A stretch of DNA of 64,000 bases from Congeria kusceri (lineage: Eukaryota; Mollusca; Bivalvia; Myida; Dreissenidae): NCBI GenBank assembly GCA_027627225.1, contig CM051036.1, forward strand, positions 42,645,926 to 42,709,925, in the 5' to 3' direction. The position numbers were made by a program, and so were the translations under genes. Positions 1 to 11,400 of this stretch are shown here, piece by piece (the stretch's first letter is position 1; each line of letters opens with the position of its first letter). Under the pieces are notes generated by a model, which saw nothing but the letters and a program-made list of their open reading frames with translations, ran no database searches and was not told the DNA's origin.

Positions 1-129
1 TATGATATTTTTACCCCGACTTTGTATCGAAGAGTTAAGGAATTTTAGGCAACAAACATTTTACACAGAATGTAAATGATAATCAAACTGTGTAACATTT
101 GTCAAAACGAAGTCTTTGCAATAATGGTT

Positions 130-1560
130 TCAGATCAAATTACACCAAAACGGAAGTGACATCCTCAGGATTACATGCTGTCAGTTAGATAATAAACACA
201 TAGGTTCAGTGTATAGTGCATATGATTTTTAAACTACAGTTTAAATGATATGTTTTGGTATCAAGTTAAAAGTATATTATGTAAGAAATAAGAAAAAAGA
301 CAGTTTTAAGCACTACTCTGTGTTAGTGTATTCATGCACAAAATGGCAGCCCCCATGCCTGTCAAAACCGCTGTGTTTTTTCTAAGGTAAATATTTGGAG
401 TTACAACGCACAGACATTTTTGACATGCTGTTTTTTCAAAAGGTTATGGTTATCTTTCCAACAATGTATGGTGATATATTGGAAAGTAGCTTGGTCATTG
501 GTGAAAACTGAGATCAAACTTTGAATATTTTATATGTAACAAAGAAGAAATTTATTTGCGCATGCGTTACCTTCACACAAGCAAAACAGGGGACGTCAAT
601 GCTGAAGTTTGATTAAAAGTCCGTGAAGAGTTGTCGTTCTTAGATATTTTTCCTAAGTCATGCAGCTCTAGCTGCAAGACGCAAAACGCCGACAGCGTAG
701 AAAGACTCTTGGGTAGAAAAGAAACTAAAAGCAAGAGAATTTTGAGTGCATTGTTTACTTAAAAAGAAAATATTTGTTTGGAAGAAGTTCTGTGTCTCAT
801 TCTGTAATGTCGTTAAAAAAAGAAAACTCGAACTCATAATTATACACGCTACTTGCGAGATATTGGTATTATCTAGTATACTAGACCCCATTAACATGGA
901 GATTCAGGCCACTGTGAATACCAGCTTGTGAAATCTTTTGAAACTTCAAACGTGTGGCTTTTTATTCACTAATACTCGTATGTATACGACGTCATGATAA
1001 AAAGTAATTTGCAAATATCGTTTTCGAGCAAACTATTTAACGGAATTATATATGCATACAAGTAAAGAAGTCAATCTATAACGGGCCAGAATAACCTCCG
1101 CGCAAAGATTTAACTGTGTCCCAGCAAAGCTGGCTTTAAATCCATGCCGGCACGAACGTCCACGTGACCATAGGCAAACACTTGGCGCGAAATTAAATCG
1201 TGGAAAAGTACATAGTAAAAAGTGGACAACGTAAAATAAAATCCTTGCGTTGTTATGTTTACTTATTTATTTATTGATTTTTTGTTTTTCATCTTAACTC
1301 TTAATATATATACTTGGTTTAATAATGCAACATGTCTGTGTCATTGTGATACAAAAATAATGATTCATGTTAACTCTTAATATATATACCTGGACCAATA
1401 ATGCAACCTGTCTGTGTCATTGTTATAAAAAAATAATGATAAAATTACACTGTTGTACAAAATAAATCTTCAATCTCCTCATAATCGTCTCCCCTGAAAA
1501 CTTCCAAATTGGACAGTTTTTAACTCGTGGTTGCAGTGGTGACTGAGAAGATCACCAACG
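130..1560. repeat. Interspersed repeat, two segments shared with 60.3-61.15 kb
   Basis: Bases about 130-570 match 60310-60720 in the same orientation; both contain CCAAAACGGAAGT and TACATGCTGTCAGTTAGA. Bases about 1090-1560 match 60760-61150 in opposite orientation, sharing TGTGTCCCAGCA and GTGCCGGCA-type words. The same two modules are therefore joined in different relative orientation at the two loci. A direct repeat of about 88 bp (TTAACTCTTAATATATATAC...) occurs twice at 1291-1440. I see no convincing gene in the first 2.2 kb. Confidence 0.7.
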
Positions 1561-2249
1561 GGGAAGTAAGGATTCAGGATGATGCGTAGCAAACTCCTCA
1601 CAGTGGTCTCCCTTGCTGCGCTGTTTTGAATCCTCCAAAGGTGGAGATCACTGTGAGGAGTTTGAAGCGATTAGGCGACACTACACAGTTTTAGCCAAAA
1701 ATTCGAATTGGCATGGGAGAAAATTCTAATAAATAGGGATACAGTGAAACTGAGCAGCATTGTGAGTGTTTTAGAAGTTGTAAGTATAAGATTTAAGGGC
1801 TGGAGTTTTTAATTGCGTGCTTAGTGAAATCGAAAATATGACCTATGTAAAGCCAGTGTATGTGTTGAGCCACCTTGCACATACAATTCGTAAATGAGGA
1901 TTCCTAGCTCTGAACGTGAATTTGGCAGGATATTTAAAAGGGCGTACATAAATTGGACTTTATTGGAAAATCTGACTGGTTGACCCCCAGTTTGCTCAGT
2001 TGCAATCAAGTACCTGGTACGTTACGCAGACAGGCATGCAGTGTTTGAGGTGCTCGCATTCGCAGGAAAGCTGCAAATTGATGTTGAAAATCACCGAAAT
2101 GTTCGCGAAAACTGGTAACATTTTAACCCCAAAATTGGCTGATCATGCATGTTAAAATTATAGTGGAACTGTGTGCATAATTCTTTTCCCTAAATTTTTG
2201 TGAAGCCACAGCCACAACAACATCGAAATGATGTTTGGTTTGTTTTCAG

Positions 2250-2495
2250 GTGTTGACATTATCCGTGTGTGCAAGACGGCTCGAACCCAGACCCCACCAG
2301 GCCGAGTCCGAAGCCCGAGAAACTGTATAGTGCCCCTTTACAGATCCGTCAGAAGATACCATTTTATATCCAGTTATTTAGCTCTATGGATGTTGTTTTG
2401 TGTGCAATGTGTACATACGAATGGTAACGTTTTAATCAATAAGACCACTCGTTAAAATACAAGTTGAAGGAAATAAATGTTTTTAAATAAAATAC
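2250..2495 (+). CDS. Possible 3'-terminal exon of a plus-strand gene
   Basis: A good splice acceptor (TTTGTTTTCAG) ends at 2249. It is followed by an open stretch that stops with TAG at 2328-2330, giving a 26-residue C-terminus ending in ETV. A second frame is also open through 2455, so the true frame is uncertain. Two AATAAA polyadenylation hexamers follow at 2472 and 2486. This looks like a last exon whose upstream exons lie left of the window, but no protein family is recognised. It may be a chance acceptor. Confidence 0.25.
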
Positions 2496-2735
2496 ATGAT
2501 TCAGAAAAGTTACAAGGTGGTGCTTAAAAAGAGTGCAGTGTGTGTGTTTGGGGGGGGGGGGGGAGGGGGTAAGTACTGAACATATGTTAATAATATGATT
2601 ATCTCGGGATTTTTTTTGGAATAGCGTTTATAGTTGCGTTTTAGTTATGTTCCAATGTATTTCGCTCTCTCTCTCTTCCCTAAATAAGCATTTGCGAGGA
2701 CCATCACACCAACAATGTGTTTTGCATCAAATAAT

Positions 2736-2980
2736 ATGAGGCGTGTCGTGGAAAACTCGGGCTTAATGCATGTGCGTAAAGTGTCGTCCAGGAACAGCCT
2801 GTGCAGTCCGCACAGGCTAATCCAGGAGGTACCTTCCGCCTACCGTAGATTTATGTTTAGAAAAGACTTCCTTGAAACAGAAAATACCATAAAAGCGGAA
2901 AGTGCCGTCCTGCACAGACTGATCCGGGACGAAACTTTACGCACATGCATTAAGCCCGGTTTTCCGTCGACACGCCTCAT
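2736..2980. mobile_element. Foldback MITE (AGGCGTGTC family), copy 1
   Basis: The element starts ATGAGGCGTGTCG and ends CGACACGCCTCAT, so its termini are inverted copies. Each arm carries a hairpin (CCTGTGCAGTCCGCACAGG). The centre has the family's conserved CTTCCTTGAAACAGAAAATACC segment. It has no coding capacity and should move only with a transposase supplied in trans. Confidence 0.88.
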
Positions 2981-3195
2981 TAATGTTGTTGTTTGTTAGC
3001 GAGTAGTCGCCGAGTACATCAACAAACGTTTATTTTCGTATATTTATTTTCTTTACGTTAGGCAAACACGAAATACAGTTATATGATGTTTGTTTGTCAA
3101 ATAATCTCAAAATATATGCATTCACATGACCATGGTTACAAATACATAAAATAAAATCAGAATAAAATCGAATACACTCAAATATATAGAGGATA

Positions 3196-3344
3196 TTTGT
3201 TGATTTCGGTGTAAGATCATATTTTATTTCACGAGTGTTCATAGAAAATGATATTTTCATGAGTGGCGCAGCCACGAGTTAAAATATCTATTTTCTATGA
3301 TCACTCGTGAAATAAAATACGATCTTACACCGAAATCAACAAAT
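3196..3344. repeat. Long near-perfect palindrome
   Basis: TTTGTTGATTTCGGTGTAAG at the left end is mirrored by the reverse complement ending at 3344, with the centre near GGCGCAGCC at about 3270. Each arm is about 70 bp. It could be a foldback element, but no target duplication was found. Confidence 0.75.
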
Positions 3345-3659
3345 TTTCTTCATATTGTATGCTTTTGGACAATAAATAGATAGCATTGCGCAAGATAATC
3401 TTAAACGTCACAAGTTTGTGTATTCTGACGTCATAAAAAATGACGTCATAAATGATTCCAAAACTGTCACTGGTTAGTATGGTGGTAAAAAGTGTCATAT
3501 TATGTGAGTCGTTGTCGGTAAATTATAATTTTGTTGAATTTTATGATGTGCTTCATGTAAACACACGCATGTACATACTGTACATGTATATAAATTTGCC
3601 AAGGGTTGTAAACCACTACTTGTAGATCGATGCAATTTATGGAAAAATAGTCCGTTTTA

Positions 3660-3775
3660 TGTTAAATTTTCACTGCAGTGAAAATATAAAATCTTATATT
3701 TTCACTGCTCAAACAGTGAAAATATAAAATTTTATTTCACCAATAAAATTCGATATTTCACTGAAAAGCATATAA
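3660..3775. repeat. Cluster of TTTCACTG dyads
   Basis: TTTTCACTGCAGTGAAAATA at 3667 is a palindrome. It is followed by further copies of ATTTTCACTG / CAGTGAAAATAT in both orientations. It resembles the terminal part of a degraded short inverted-repeat element. Confidence 0.5.
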
Positions 3776-3960
3776 TAATGAGTAACTCATCGAATCAAAA
3801 GACTTCGACGTCATTATGGCACGTTAGAAAATAATCACAAACAAGCACCGCAAGGAAATGCTTAAACACTGTTTGTTATTATCCACATCTTTTCATAATA
3901 CTTAAGCACAAACTTGACAAGAAATATAAACAATAGTGTGTTTTCCTTCAACTATGATTT

Positions 3961-4285
3961 ATGCACCAATCAATATTTTCCCCCCGGTGGGGGGGAGCGG
4001 CGGGCTAACCCAGAAACATTTGACAACTTTTATTTTTTGAGGTCTAATTCCACACCCTAGAGTCAAGCATATTTTATCTGAATCTCCTCAGTGGGAGATG
4101 CTATATTTCTATCAAATGGCCCAGGGGCCTGTATTACCGGGATCTAAAATCCGACCAAAGTCTATTACCCCGGGACTCGGAATCATTCGGAATGTCAAAT
4201 TCCCGCCTGTCGGGAATCGCTTTCAGTCTAAAGTCCCGTATTTGCCCGCTGCTCCCCCCTTGGGGGAAAACATAGATAGGTGCAT
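3961..4285. mobile_element. MITE with G/C-run termini, copy 1
   Basis: The left end ATGCACCAATCAATATTTTC followed by a C/G run is inverted at the right end (GGGGGAAAACATAGATAGGTGCAT). The interior shares GGTCTAATTCC and AATTCCCGCCTGTCGGGAAT with the copy at 17132-17491. Confidence 0.75.
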
Positions 4286-4314
4286 TATATTACACAAGTC
4301 TGCCTGAGTCACGG

Positions 4315-5436
4315 CTACAGTTCCCGTTGTGGAGAAACAATCGGCGGCAAGACGTTAGATCTCACCGGAAGTCCGCATTTACGGCCGCAGTTCCGCAGGG
4401 AGCATAAACAGCTCCTGTTAAAATGAATTCCCCTTTCTTTTTCACAGTCTTTCCTATCAAATGGTCGTTTCTTTGTATTTCGATCCCACATGTTATAAAA
4501 CGAGGCCATTTCTTTGCTCCTGAGCGGCGTTGGCGTTACAGCCCCTTCCCTAGGCGTTGACAAGGCACCACTCTCGTCGAACGAGTTCTCGTGACGGCCC
4601 GAGTCACGTGGTTCGGTTCTGATGGAGGCTCGGTGGAGGTAAAGTTCGTTATGGCGCGTGATAGTTTGAATGATGGACGGCAGATCAGGCACAGACGCGC
4701 TGTTCGGCGAGCTTAGGTCCGCTAGGTGAATAACTCGGGACCTGTTTTCGGCGGACCTCGGGCGCTGCTTCAAAGTATTCCGTCGTTCTGTTCGGCTTAA
4801 AACCACTTTCTGTAAGTCCTTGGAAACTGATGTATCACCCTTTAGTCCAACTATGGCATTGTTAACAACGGTTTTACTCCTCAGCTTTAGAAGTTTATTC
4901 TTAGATTTTACACTGCCACAGTTCGGACCGGTAACGCTTGGCGGGAGAACTTTCCTTTTGCACGATGGTCGCGGTGGTAGGTCAGACAATACATTGTGAA
5001 CATCACTATTATTATTTGAGTCTTCATAAATGTTTTCAAGTTCTTCTTCTAAAGTGTCTAGATCTAAAATAAGTCTCGGTGTGCACGATTTAGGGAGCGG
5101 AATACCCATAGTTTTTTCACCGTAAGACCGATATCCCAGGAGGTTACTACACTTCCTTTCAGCTGCGTCAAAACTCGACGGACTTGACATCTGTTCGCTG
5201 TCCGAGTCAAGCGACATCGGCGACCCTTCACGGTTCATATCTTCGTGCTCGTGTATCGTCGTCAGTCGCACATTGTTCGTGCTAAGCGGCTGTTGTTGAT
5301 CCTTCACTGCCGGGCCGACGCGGCGACGTCTCGGGGAATCCGACGTCAGAACAGTAAACACGCCCTTATCCCGTGACGATCTGGGCGGTAACGCTTGAAG
5401 AGCGCGCAGGTCCCCGCTTTCTGCACATGCAACCAT
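4315..5436 (-). CDS. Unrecognised low-complexity protein, single exon or 3'-terminal exon
   Basis: An uninterrupted minus-strand frame gives 373 residues ending SPQREL. It is much more GC-rich than its surroundings, which favours real coding sequence. I recognise no domain. The protein is rich in Ser, Arg, Pro and charged residues, looks mostly disordered, and has an acidic stretch (DLDTLEEELENIYEDSN) near residue 130 and a Cys-rich patch near the C-terminus (SCLCSLRNCGRKCG). There is no signal peptide or membrane segment. The nominal ATG is at 5436, but GTTGCATGTGCAG just after it could be a splice acceptor, so this may be the last exon of a larger gene, for example a cytoplasmic tail. It abuts a MITE on its 3' side. 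Confidence 0.55.
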   Translation of the reverse strand: MVACAESGDLRALQALPPRSSRDKGVFTVLTSDSPRRRRVGPAVKDQQQPLSTNNVRLTTIHEHEDMNREGSPMSLDSDSEQMSSPSSFDAAERKCSNLLGYRSYGEKTMGIPLPKSCTPRLILDLDTLEEELENIYEDSNNNSDVHNVLSDLPPRPSCKRKVLPPSVTGPNCGSVKSKNKLLKLRSKTVVNNAIVGLKGDTSVSKDLQKVVLSRTERRNTLKQRPRSAENRSRVIHLADLSSPNSASVPDLPSIIQTITRHNELYLHRASIRTEPRDSGRHENSFDESGALSTPREGAVTPTPLRSKEMASFYNMWDRNTKKRPFDRKDCEKERGIHFNRSCLCSLRNCGRKCGLPVRSNVLPPIVSPQREL

Positions 5437-6210
5437 GTTTAATAATATTCTAATACTTTTTTTTCAGAATTAAACTGTTCAAATTTTAACTTGTCTCTTA
5501 ATGCAAACACATTTTACTGACTTAGATCTGTGTATGTCTTCTGTTCAAGTGATTACCAATGTGATCTCGAATCAGTTACTCTGTCGTTTTTATAGATATT
5601 GATTAGGCGTTGTACTCGTATAACACACCCATGCGTCAGTGTTTTGAAAGAAAACAATAAATTACGCACACACATATGGCGCGAATCCTGACTTAAGTAC
5701 TTTACTAATCTACCTCTTCATACAACAGTTTAACACTCTATCACTGAACTGTACTTACAAATGGATCACCGCCAATATTGTGTGTCCTGATCAAAACAAC
5801 ACACAGTCAAGCGTAAACTATTCTTTTGTCCAAAAAATAACAAAGTAGTAATGATTAATCGGATATAAGCTTCTAATATTAAGTTCGAGGGAGTTCATGG
5901 ACACGAAAACAATGGTGTCTAATATTTTCGAATCCGTCCTTCTATTGTTTTAGTGGTTTTGGTAGACAATGGAATTATTACAAGTCGTATTTTGTTACGT
6001 CGTTAAATATTTTGATAAGGGATGTCAGAAATTTTACCCGTAGATATGTCGGATATCTAGGTACAATGTGTTTAAATTTAATTAATCGCCGAAAAAATAG
6101 TTCCGTTGCATGATCTATCTAAGCCATAAATCAAGTGGACTTGGTTTGCAGGCTTGAAGCAAAACAAACACAATTGGAATTTAAAGATATGAAAGACAGT
6201 TACGATTTAC
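5437..6210. other. No gene seen
   Basis: AT-rich sequence upstream of the 4315-5436 frame. It could hold a promoter or an upstream intron of that gene. I find no splice-linked exon, tandem repeat or inverted-repeat element in it. Confidence 0.4.
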
Positions 6211-6230
6211 TTAAGGATGTACGATCGTTT

Positions 6231-7990
6231 CGGGTAATTTTTCAAACTATCCAGAATAGTATATTTTTTTGTATGCTGATTGTCAATTCAATATATGTCA
6301 AATATATGAAATAAAAAATGGGGGTCACCGTGAATTATTTTTAGATAATCAAGTTTTTTCTATACCCGATAATTTTTTTAAATCGCCATTTTTAAGAATT
6401 ATAAAATAGGGGGTGGTGTTAAAAAATTGTATGTAAATTAGATAATAATGAACCTCTCACTTATTAGTAACTGAATAAACAAGCAATATGTTCATTGTAT
6501 TACAAAGAAGACACTAAAGAAAAAAAAAGAAAAAAGAATATATGTTTAAGGGTTATACAAGATGACAAATGTTTATATGTTTTGACATTTTATTGCCTTT
6601 TATAATTTGCTGACATGCAATACACATACATATTTTTTTGTCGGTTATAATTTCCAAAAGTGCTTGAACTTTTAATACAATGAAGACAACTACTTTAGCA
6701 CTAAATTTAGATAAAGAAAATGAAAGATCACCGTGGATTATTTTTTGCTACAGCCATTTTAAAAATGAACTTTATTATGAAAAATAACCGAAATATTATT
6801 TTAACAGTATTTTTCAATAAATATTGATTTAAAATATACCAATAATAATGTAATTTGTCATATAAAGTGATTCAACATAAATGGCATGTGTTTAACAACT
6901 TTTTTTTTTTTTTTTATTGAAAAAAAAAAGGTATATTTATATTGAGGTATTTAATTGCCCCACCCACCATTTAACCACTGTATATTTTCTTATGAGTCGA
7001 TGTATTTGTATGTTATTAATAAATGTCAAATTCTATGTTTGGATCGCTATAATAATCAACTAAATCTCTAACGTATAGATAATAAAAGAAAATATAACAG
7101 ATTGCCTTATGTTTATTCCGCCTTATACTTTACAAAATGTGCAGAACAAATATGGTAATTCAACTGCAATGTGATATCTTGTATGTGGTTGTATTACATG
7201 AAAAAGCCTTCATTTAAATATAAATTTAAGAAATAATGAGAAAGAATGATACTTTATCATCTTTTTTGAGGCTGTACATCCTGATGGTGGCATATTATCA
7301 CTGTATGGAACAGCCCTAGATCTTTGAAAAAAACAAACTCTGTGATATGATTATTCTTATGACTTTGTTACAATTTTTCATTGAGAATTTATTTCTGGTC
7401 AATTGTACAACCATAATATGAAATGACAAAAAATAACATTATAATGTAATGTACAATAATCATATATCAAGATTAATATATTGCTTAATAATCTTGAAAT
7501 ACAAATACTGTATTGCAAATTTCCAGATAAATATTGTCAATGTACAATATCAGTCATAAAATGAAATTGAATGTACAACACATATTCATACAAAAGGCCC
7601 ATGTAACCCAGTAATGACATCACCCGAGTTCCAAAAATGCATTGAAACAATATACAAATAAGCAGTATGTCCAGACTATTTTAAATAATGCATAACTGAA
7701 ATACATTACATACATGATTTATTTAAAAAGGACACAATAAACAAACATGACAATCATTTTTTATCCAATACATTCTAAGTCTAGACCTTTACTCTGCAAA
7801 ATCAGATTTTGGTCTTGTTCGAAATAAATTATATCCATTTAACATTTGATGCAATTTTGTACCAACAACTCTCATCGGTCAGTTAACTCGACTATGCAAA
7901 GTAGTAATGTCTATACATATTACCAAACTTTTACAAAAACAACATGACTATGTGCAATAAACAAAACAGTAATTTGGATAATTTCCTTAA
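6231..7990. other. AT-rich non-coding left part of the transposon
   Basis: Very AT-rich sequence with homopolymer runs (poly-T at about 6900) lies between the left TIR and the minisatellite. No open frame of note and no splice-linked exon were found on either strand. Confidence 0.5.
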
Positions 7991-7993
7991 TTG

Positions 7994-8470
7994 GTAGCAC
8001 AACAATGCTTCAAAATGAGTAGGACAACAATGTTTCACAATGAGTATCACAATGTTTCAAAATGGGTTGCACAACAATGTCTCACAATGAGTAGCATAAT
8101 GTTTCAAAATGGGTTGCACAACAATGCTTCAAAATGAGTAGGACAACAATGTTTCACAATGAGTATCACAATGTTTCAAAATGGGTTGCACAACAATGTC
8201 TCACAATGAGTAGCATAATGTTTCAAAATGGGTTGCACAACAATGTCTCACAATGAGTAGCATACAAAGTTTCAAAATGGGTAGCACAACAATGTTTCAC
8301 ACTGAGTAGCACAATAATGTTTCACAACGAGTAGCACAACAATGTTTCAAAATGAGTAGCACAACAATGTTTCACAATGAGTAGGTTACATATGTTTCAC
8401 AATAAATAGCAAATACAAATTTCACATAAAGTTGTGCAATTTTGGTTCTCATTGAGTAGTACATCTAGCT
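7994..8470. repeat. Degenerate minisatellite based on CACAATGAGTAGCACAACAA
   Basis: About 15 imperfect copies of a roughly 20-30 bp word are seen, variants of AACAATGTTTCACAATGAGT with AAATGGGTTGC variants. They form higher-order blocks: 8004-8106 is almost repeated at 8127-8230. The array lies just downstream of the transposase-exonuclease stop codon at 8481, so it is probably in that gene's 3' UTR. Confidence 0.85.
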
Positions 8471-8480
8471 TTGACAATGA

Positions 8481-11400
8481 TTAGAAAATGTACTCAGTTG
8501 TTCTGTGACAATAATCTGCTATGGCCACTATTATCTTTTCTGATTTTGTAACTCGGATTTGTCCGTTAGATACCTCTGACAGAAGGCTCCTGATACCTTC
8601 CACTCCATTTCTTTTAGAAACAACACATAAATGATGAAACTGTAATCCACTACCAGCAATGGTCCTTGCAACACCTTGACTGATAATTTTGTTATCTATC
8701 ATTATTTGCAAAGATTTGATGTTAGAGACAACATTTTGTGAAACATTGTGGGCTACTATAGCTCGGTCAAACTGAATGCAAATTTGTTAACAACAGATCG
8801 TTCTAGAGAAACAAACTTCACTAACTTCTCTAAAGCTACCACATCATGTAATGCACTATGTGCTATGTATGAATCACCAATAAGTTCTTGCACTAAGCTT
8901 TCTTGCTTATAAGATTTCAAATTGGGGAAGCTCTTTTTGAACATTTTATAAGTATCCAAAAATCCATGAACATTGCGTTGAAATTCAGAAAGTTTACCAC
9001 AATTTTGCAAAGCATGCAGCAAGACTTTACAGTCAAAAGACTCTATATTATGCCCAACTAAAATGATTGGTGATACTTGATTGCATTTCTGTAAGAAATG
9101 AAGAAAACTATCCAATGCAGATTTGATTGAAACAGCTTCAACTACTTGTCCATTAACAATCATGGAGTGGCCTACAATCGTCAATCCGGTAACTTCGGAC
9201 GCTTTCGCGGACATCTTCTTAACTGGCATAACATGGGTTGAAAACTGCCCAGTTTCATGAACGGCAGCAATCTGGACAATATGAGAAGTACGCTCTAGAA
9301 AAAAATACAACATACATTTTATTAAAAAATGATTACAATCATTTTGTCTGATTGCATATCGATATAATCATTAGATATTCATACACAATTCCCTCCATTG
9401 AAACAGTGAAACATCTTTTATGTTATTTTAAGTCCCTTTCAAGTTAGACAGTGTACTATCGTGTGTATTATTTTGAAAGCCGCTTGATAGTTACATGAAA
9501 AGTTGACAATGTCTAGTCACATTAGAAATATGTAAATCTGCATTTGGGTTTATAATTCAATTACATACTAGTTGTACAATTATCGTACATCAAAACTGGA
9601 TGATGAAAAATAGCTTTTTGTGCAAAATTACTTTCATATTTGATTTCCCACAAAGGTTTGTAATGTATAACATTTTGAAAGTTATAATGTAATCGATAAA
9701 TGAAAATGATGATTAAAAAGATGCCTTACCAAACCCTGTTGTTTCCAGATCAAAGAAAACAAATCCTTTCCCAGTGGTCTCGAGACCTGCTGGACCAGGC
9801 TTCGGTACAGGTGGGGGAATAGTGGTGAGATCTACATCCTGGTCACCTACATTACACGCATACGTTGGTCCCTCACGCACTTCTTGTACCGATTCCTTTG
9901 AATGGCTGAAATTTACAAACAAGAAGGTCATAAATGTTGTCTTTAGAGTGGTAACAAGGTTTTTCTCAGATTTGACCTGGTGACTTAGTTTTTAGACGCA
10001 CATGACCCAGATTTGAACTCGGACTAGATATTGTCAAGATCAAAATTTTAACAAAGTTTCATCAAGATTGAGTCATAAATGTGGCCTCTAGAGTGGTAAC
10101 AAGGTTTTTCTAAGATTTGACCTGGTGGCTTTTTTCTGTACGCATATGACCCTGTTTCAAACTCGTCCTAGATATTGTCAAGATAAACATTTTGACCAAG
10201 TTTCATCAAGATTGGATAAAAAATTGACCTCCAGAGTGATAACCAGTTAAAAGTTGACGACACATGATATACGACACATGATGCACTACGCCGGAAATTG
10301 ACTGACCACAATAGCTTATCATGGTCATTTTGTGCTCAGGTGAGCTAAACATGGGCCATTTGAAATGTTTATTGTAAACATAAAGAGTGTAATACACAGT
10401 ATACAGTAATACAATTTCATTAAATAATTTTCATCAATTTAACATATAATTTAAATGAGTTACTTTAAACGTAATCATTATTTATTACATACAAACAATT
10501 GACCTGTTAGACTCACTTAGATAAAATATACAACCATGTGTTATAATATATTTTGTGTGCACTAACCGTTCAAGTTTGAGTCTTATACGCCGCTGTTTGG
10601 CTGCTCTGGTAGTCGCTATAGCTTTTCTCTTCCTGTGCTGTAGGTCACGGAGAAGGGCCAACGTAGATGTGAATGTACCAGGCGAAACACCCAACTTTTT
10701 ATTCACCTGAAAAAGAATAAAGAATGTGATTATGTTGATAACAATGCAAACTGCTCAAAAAATAATTTTTTGAAATAACCGACATATAATACTTACAAAG
10801 TTGTTGACTGACAAAAAAGCTTAGTTGTCAAAAAAAATAATTGAATAGAAAAAAATTATGATCTTTGCCTGATTGTTATGATTTTGTGATAATTTTAATA
10901 CATACAGTAAATCAAAATTTAAATTTAAAAATTCATACAAAATATTCACATAAATAATGAATTTATAAATAATAATGCTGTAAAAACCATTAGAATGTTT
11001 CTATGTTCATAATACTAGTAGCTGAATGTCAAAGTGAGGTGGGTATACTTTATTATTATTAATCATAACATCTAACATTCAAATAACTTTAGCAGAAATG
11101 AAAATCCGACAGTGCCACTCGCATCATTTTGCCATGTGTATTACAATAAATAAAATAATAATGCAAAGCAGAAAGTACAATTAACATGTAGTCATGCAGA
11201 AAATGAAAATAAAAAAACTGCAGAAAAGTCTGACTTTCTTGTATTTCCAAAAAATGTGCTCAACTGTCTCTATATAACTGCTTTTAAATTTGAAATTAAA
11301 CATAAATAAGAAAAGTCAAACATTTCCAATTATAAATCAAAATTTATGTAAAATAACTTCCGATATATTACGTTTGTGATGTAACTATTTCCAAGGTTTT

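Noticed and set aside
2736..2980. 94-residue frame across the foldback MITE
   Set aside because: The same peptide fragments (e.g. GKPGLMHVRKVSSRISL) appear in every MITE copy, on either strand. They are fortuitous translations of a non-coding element.
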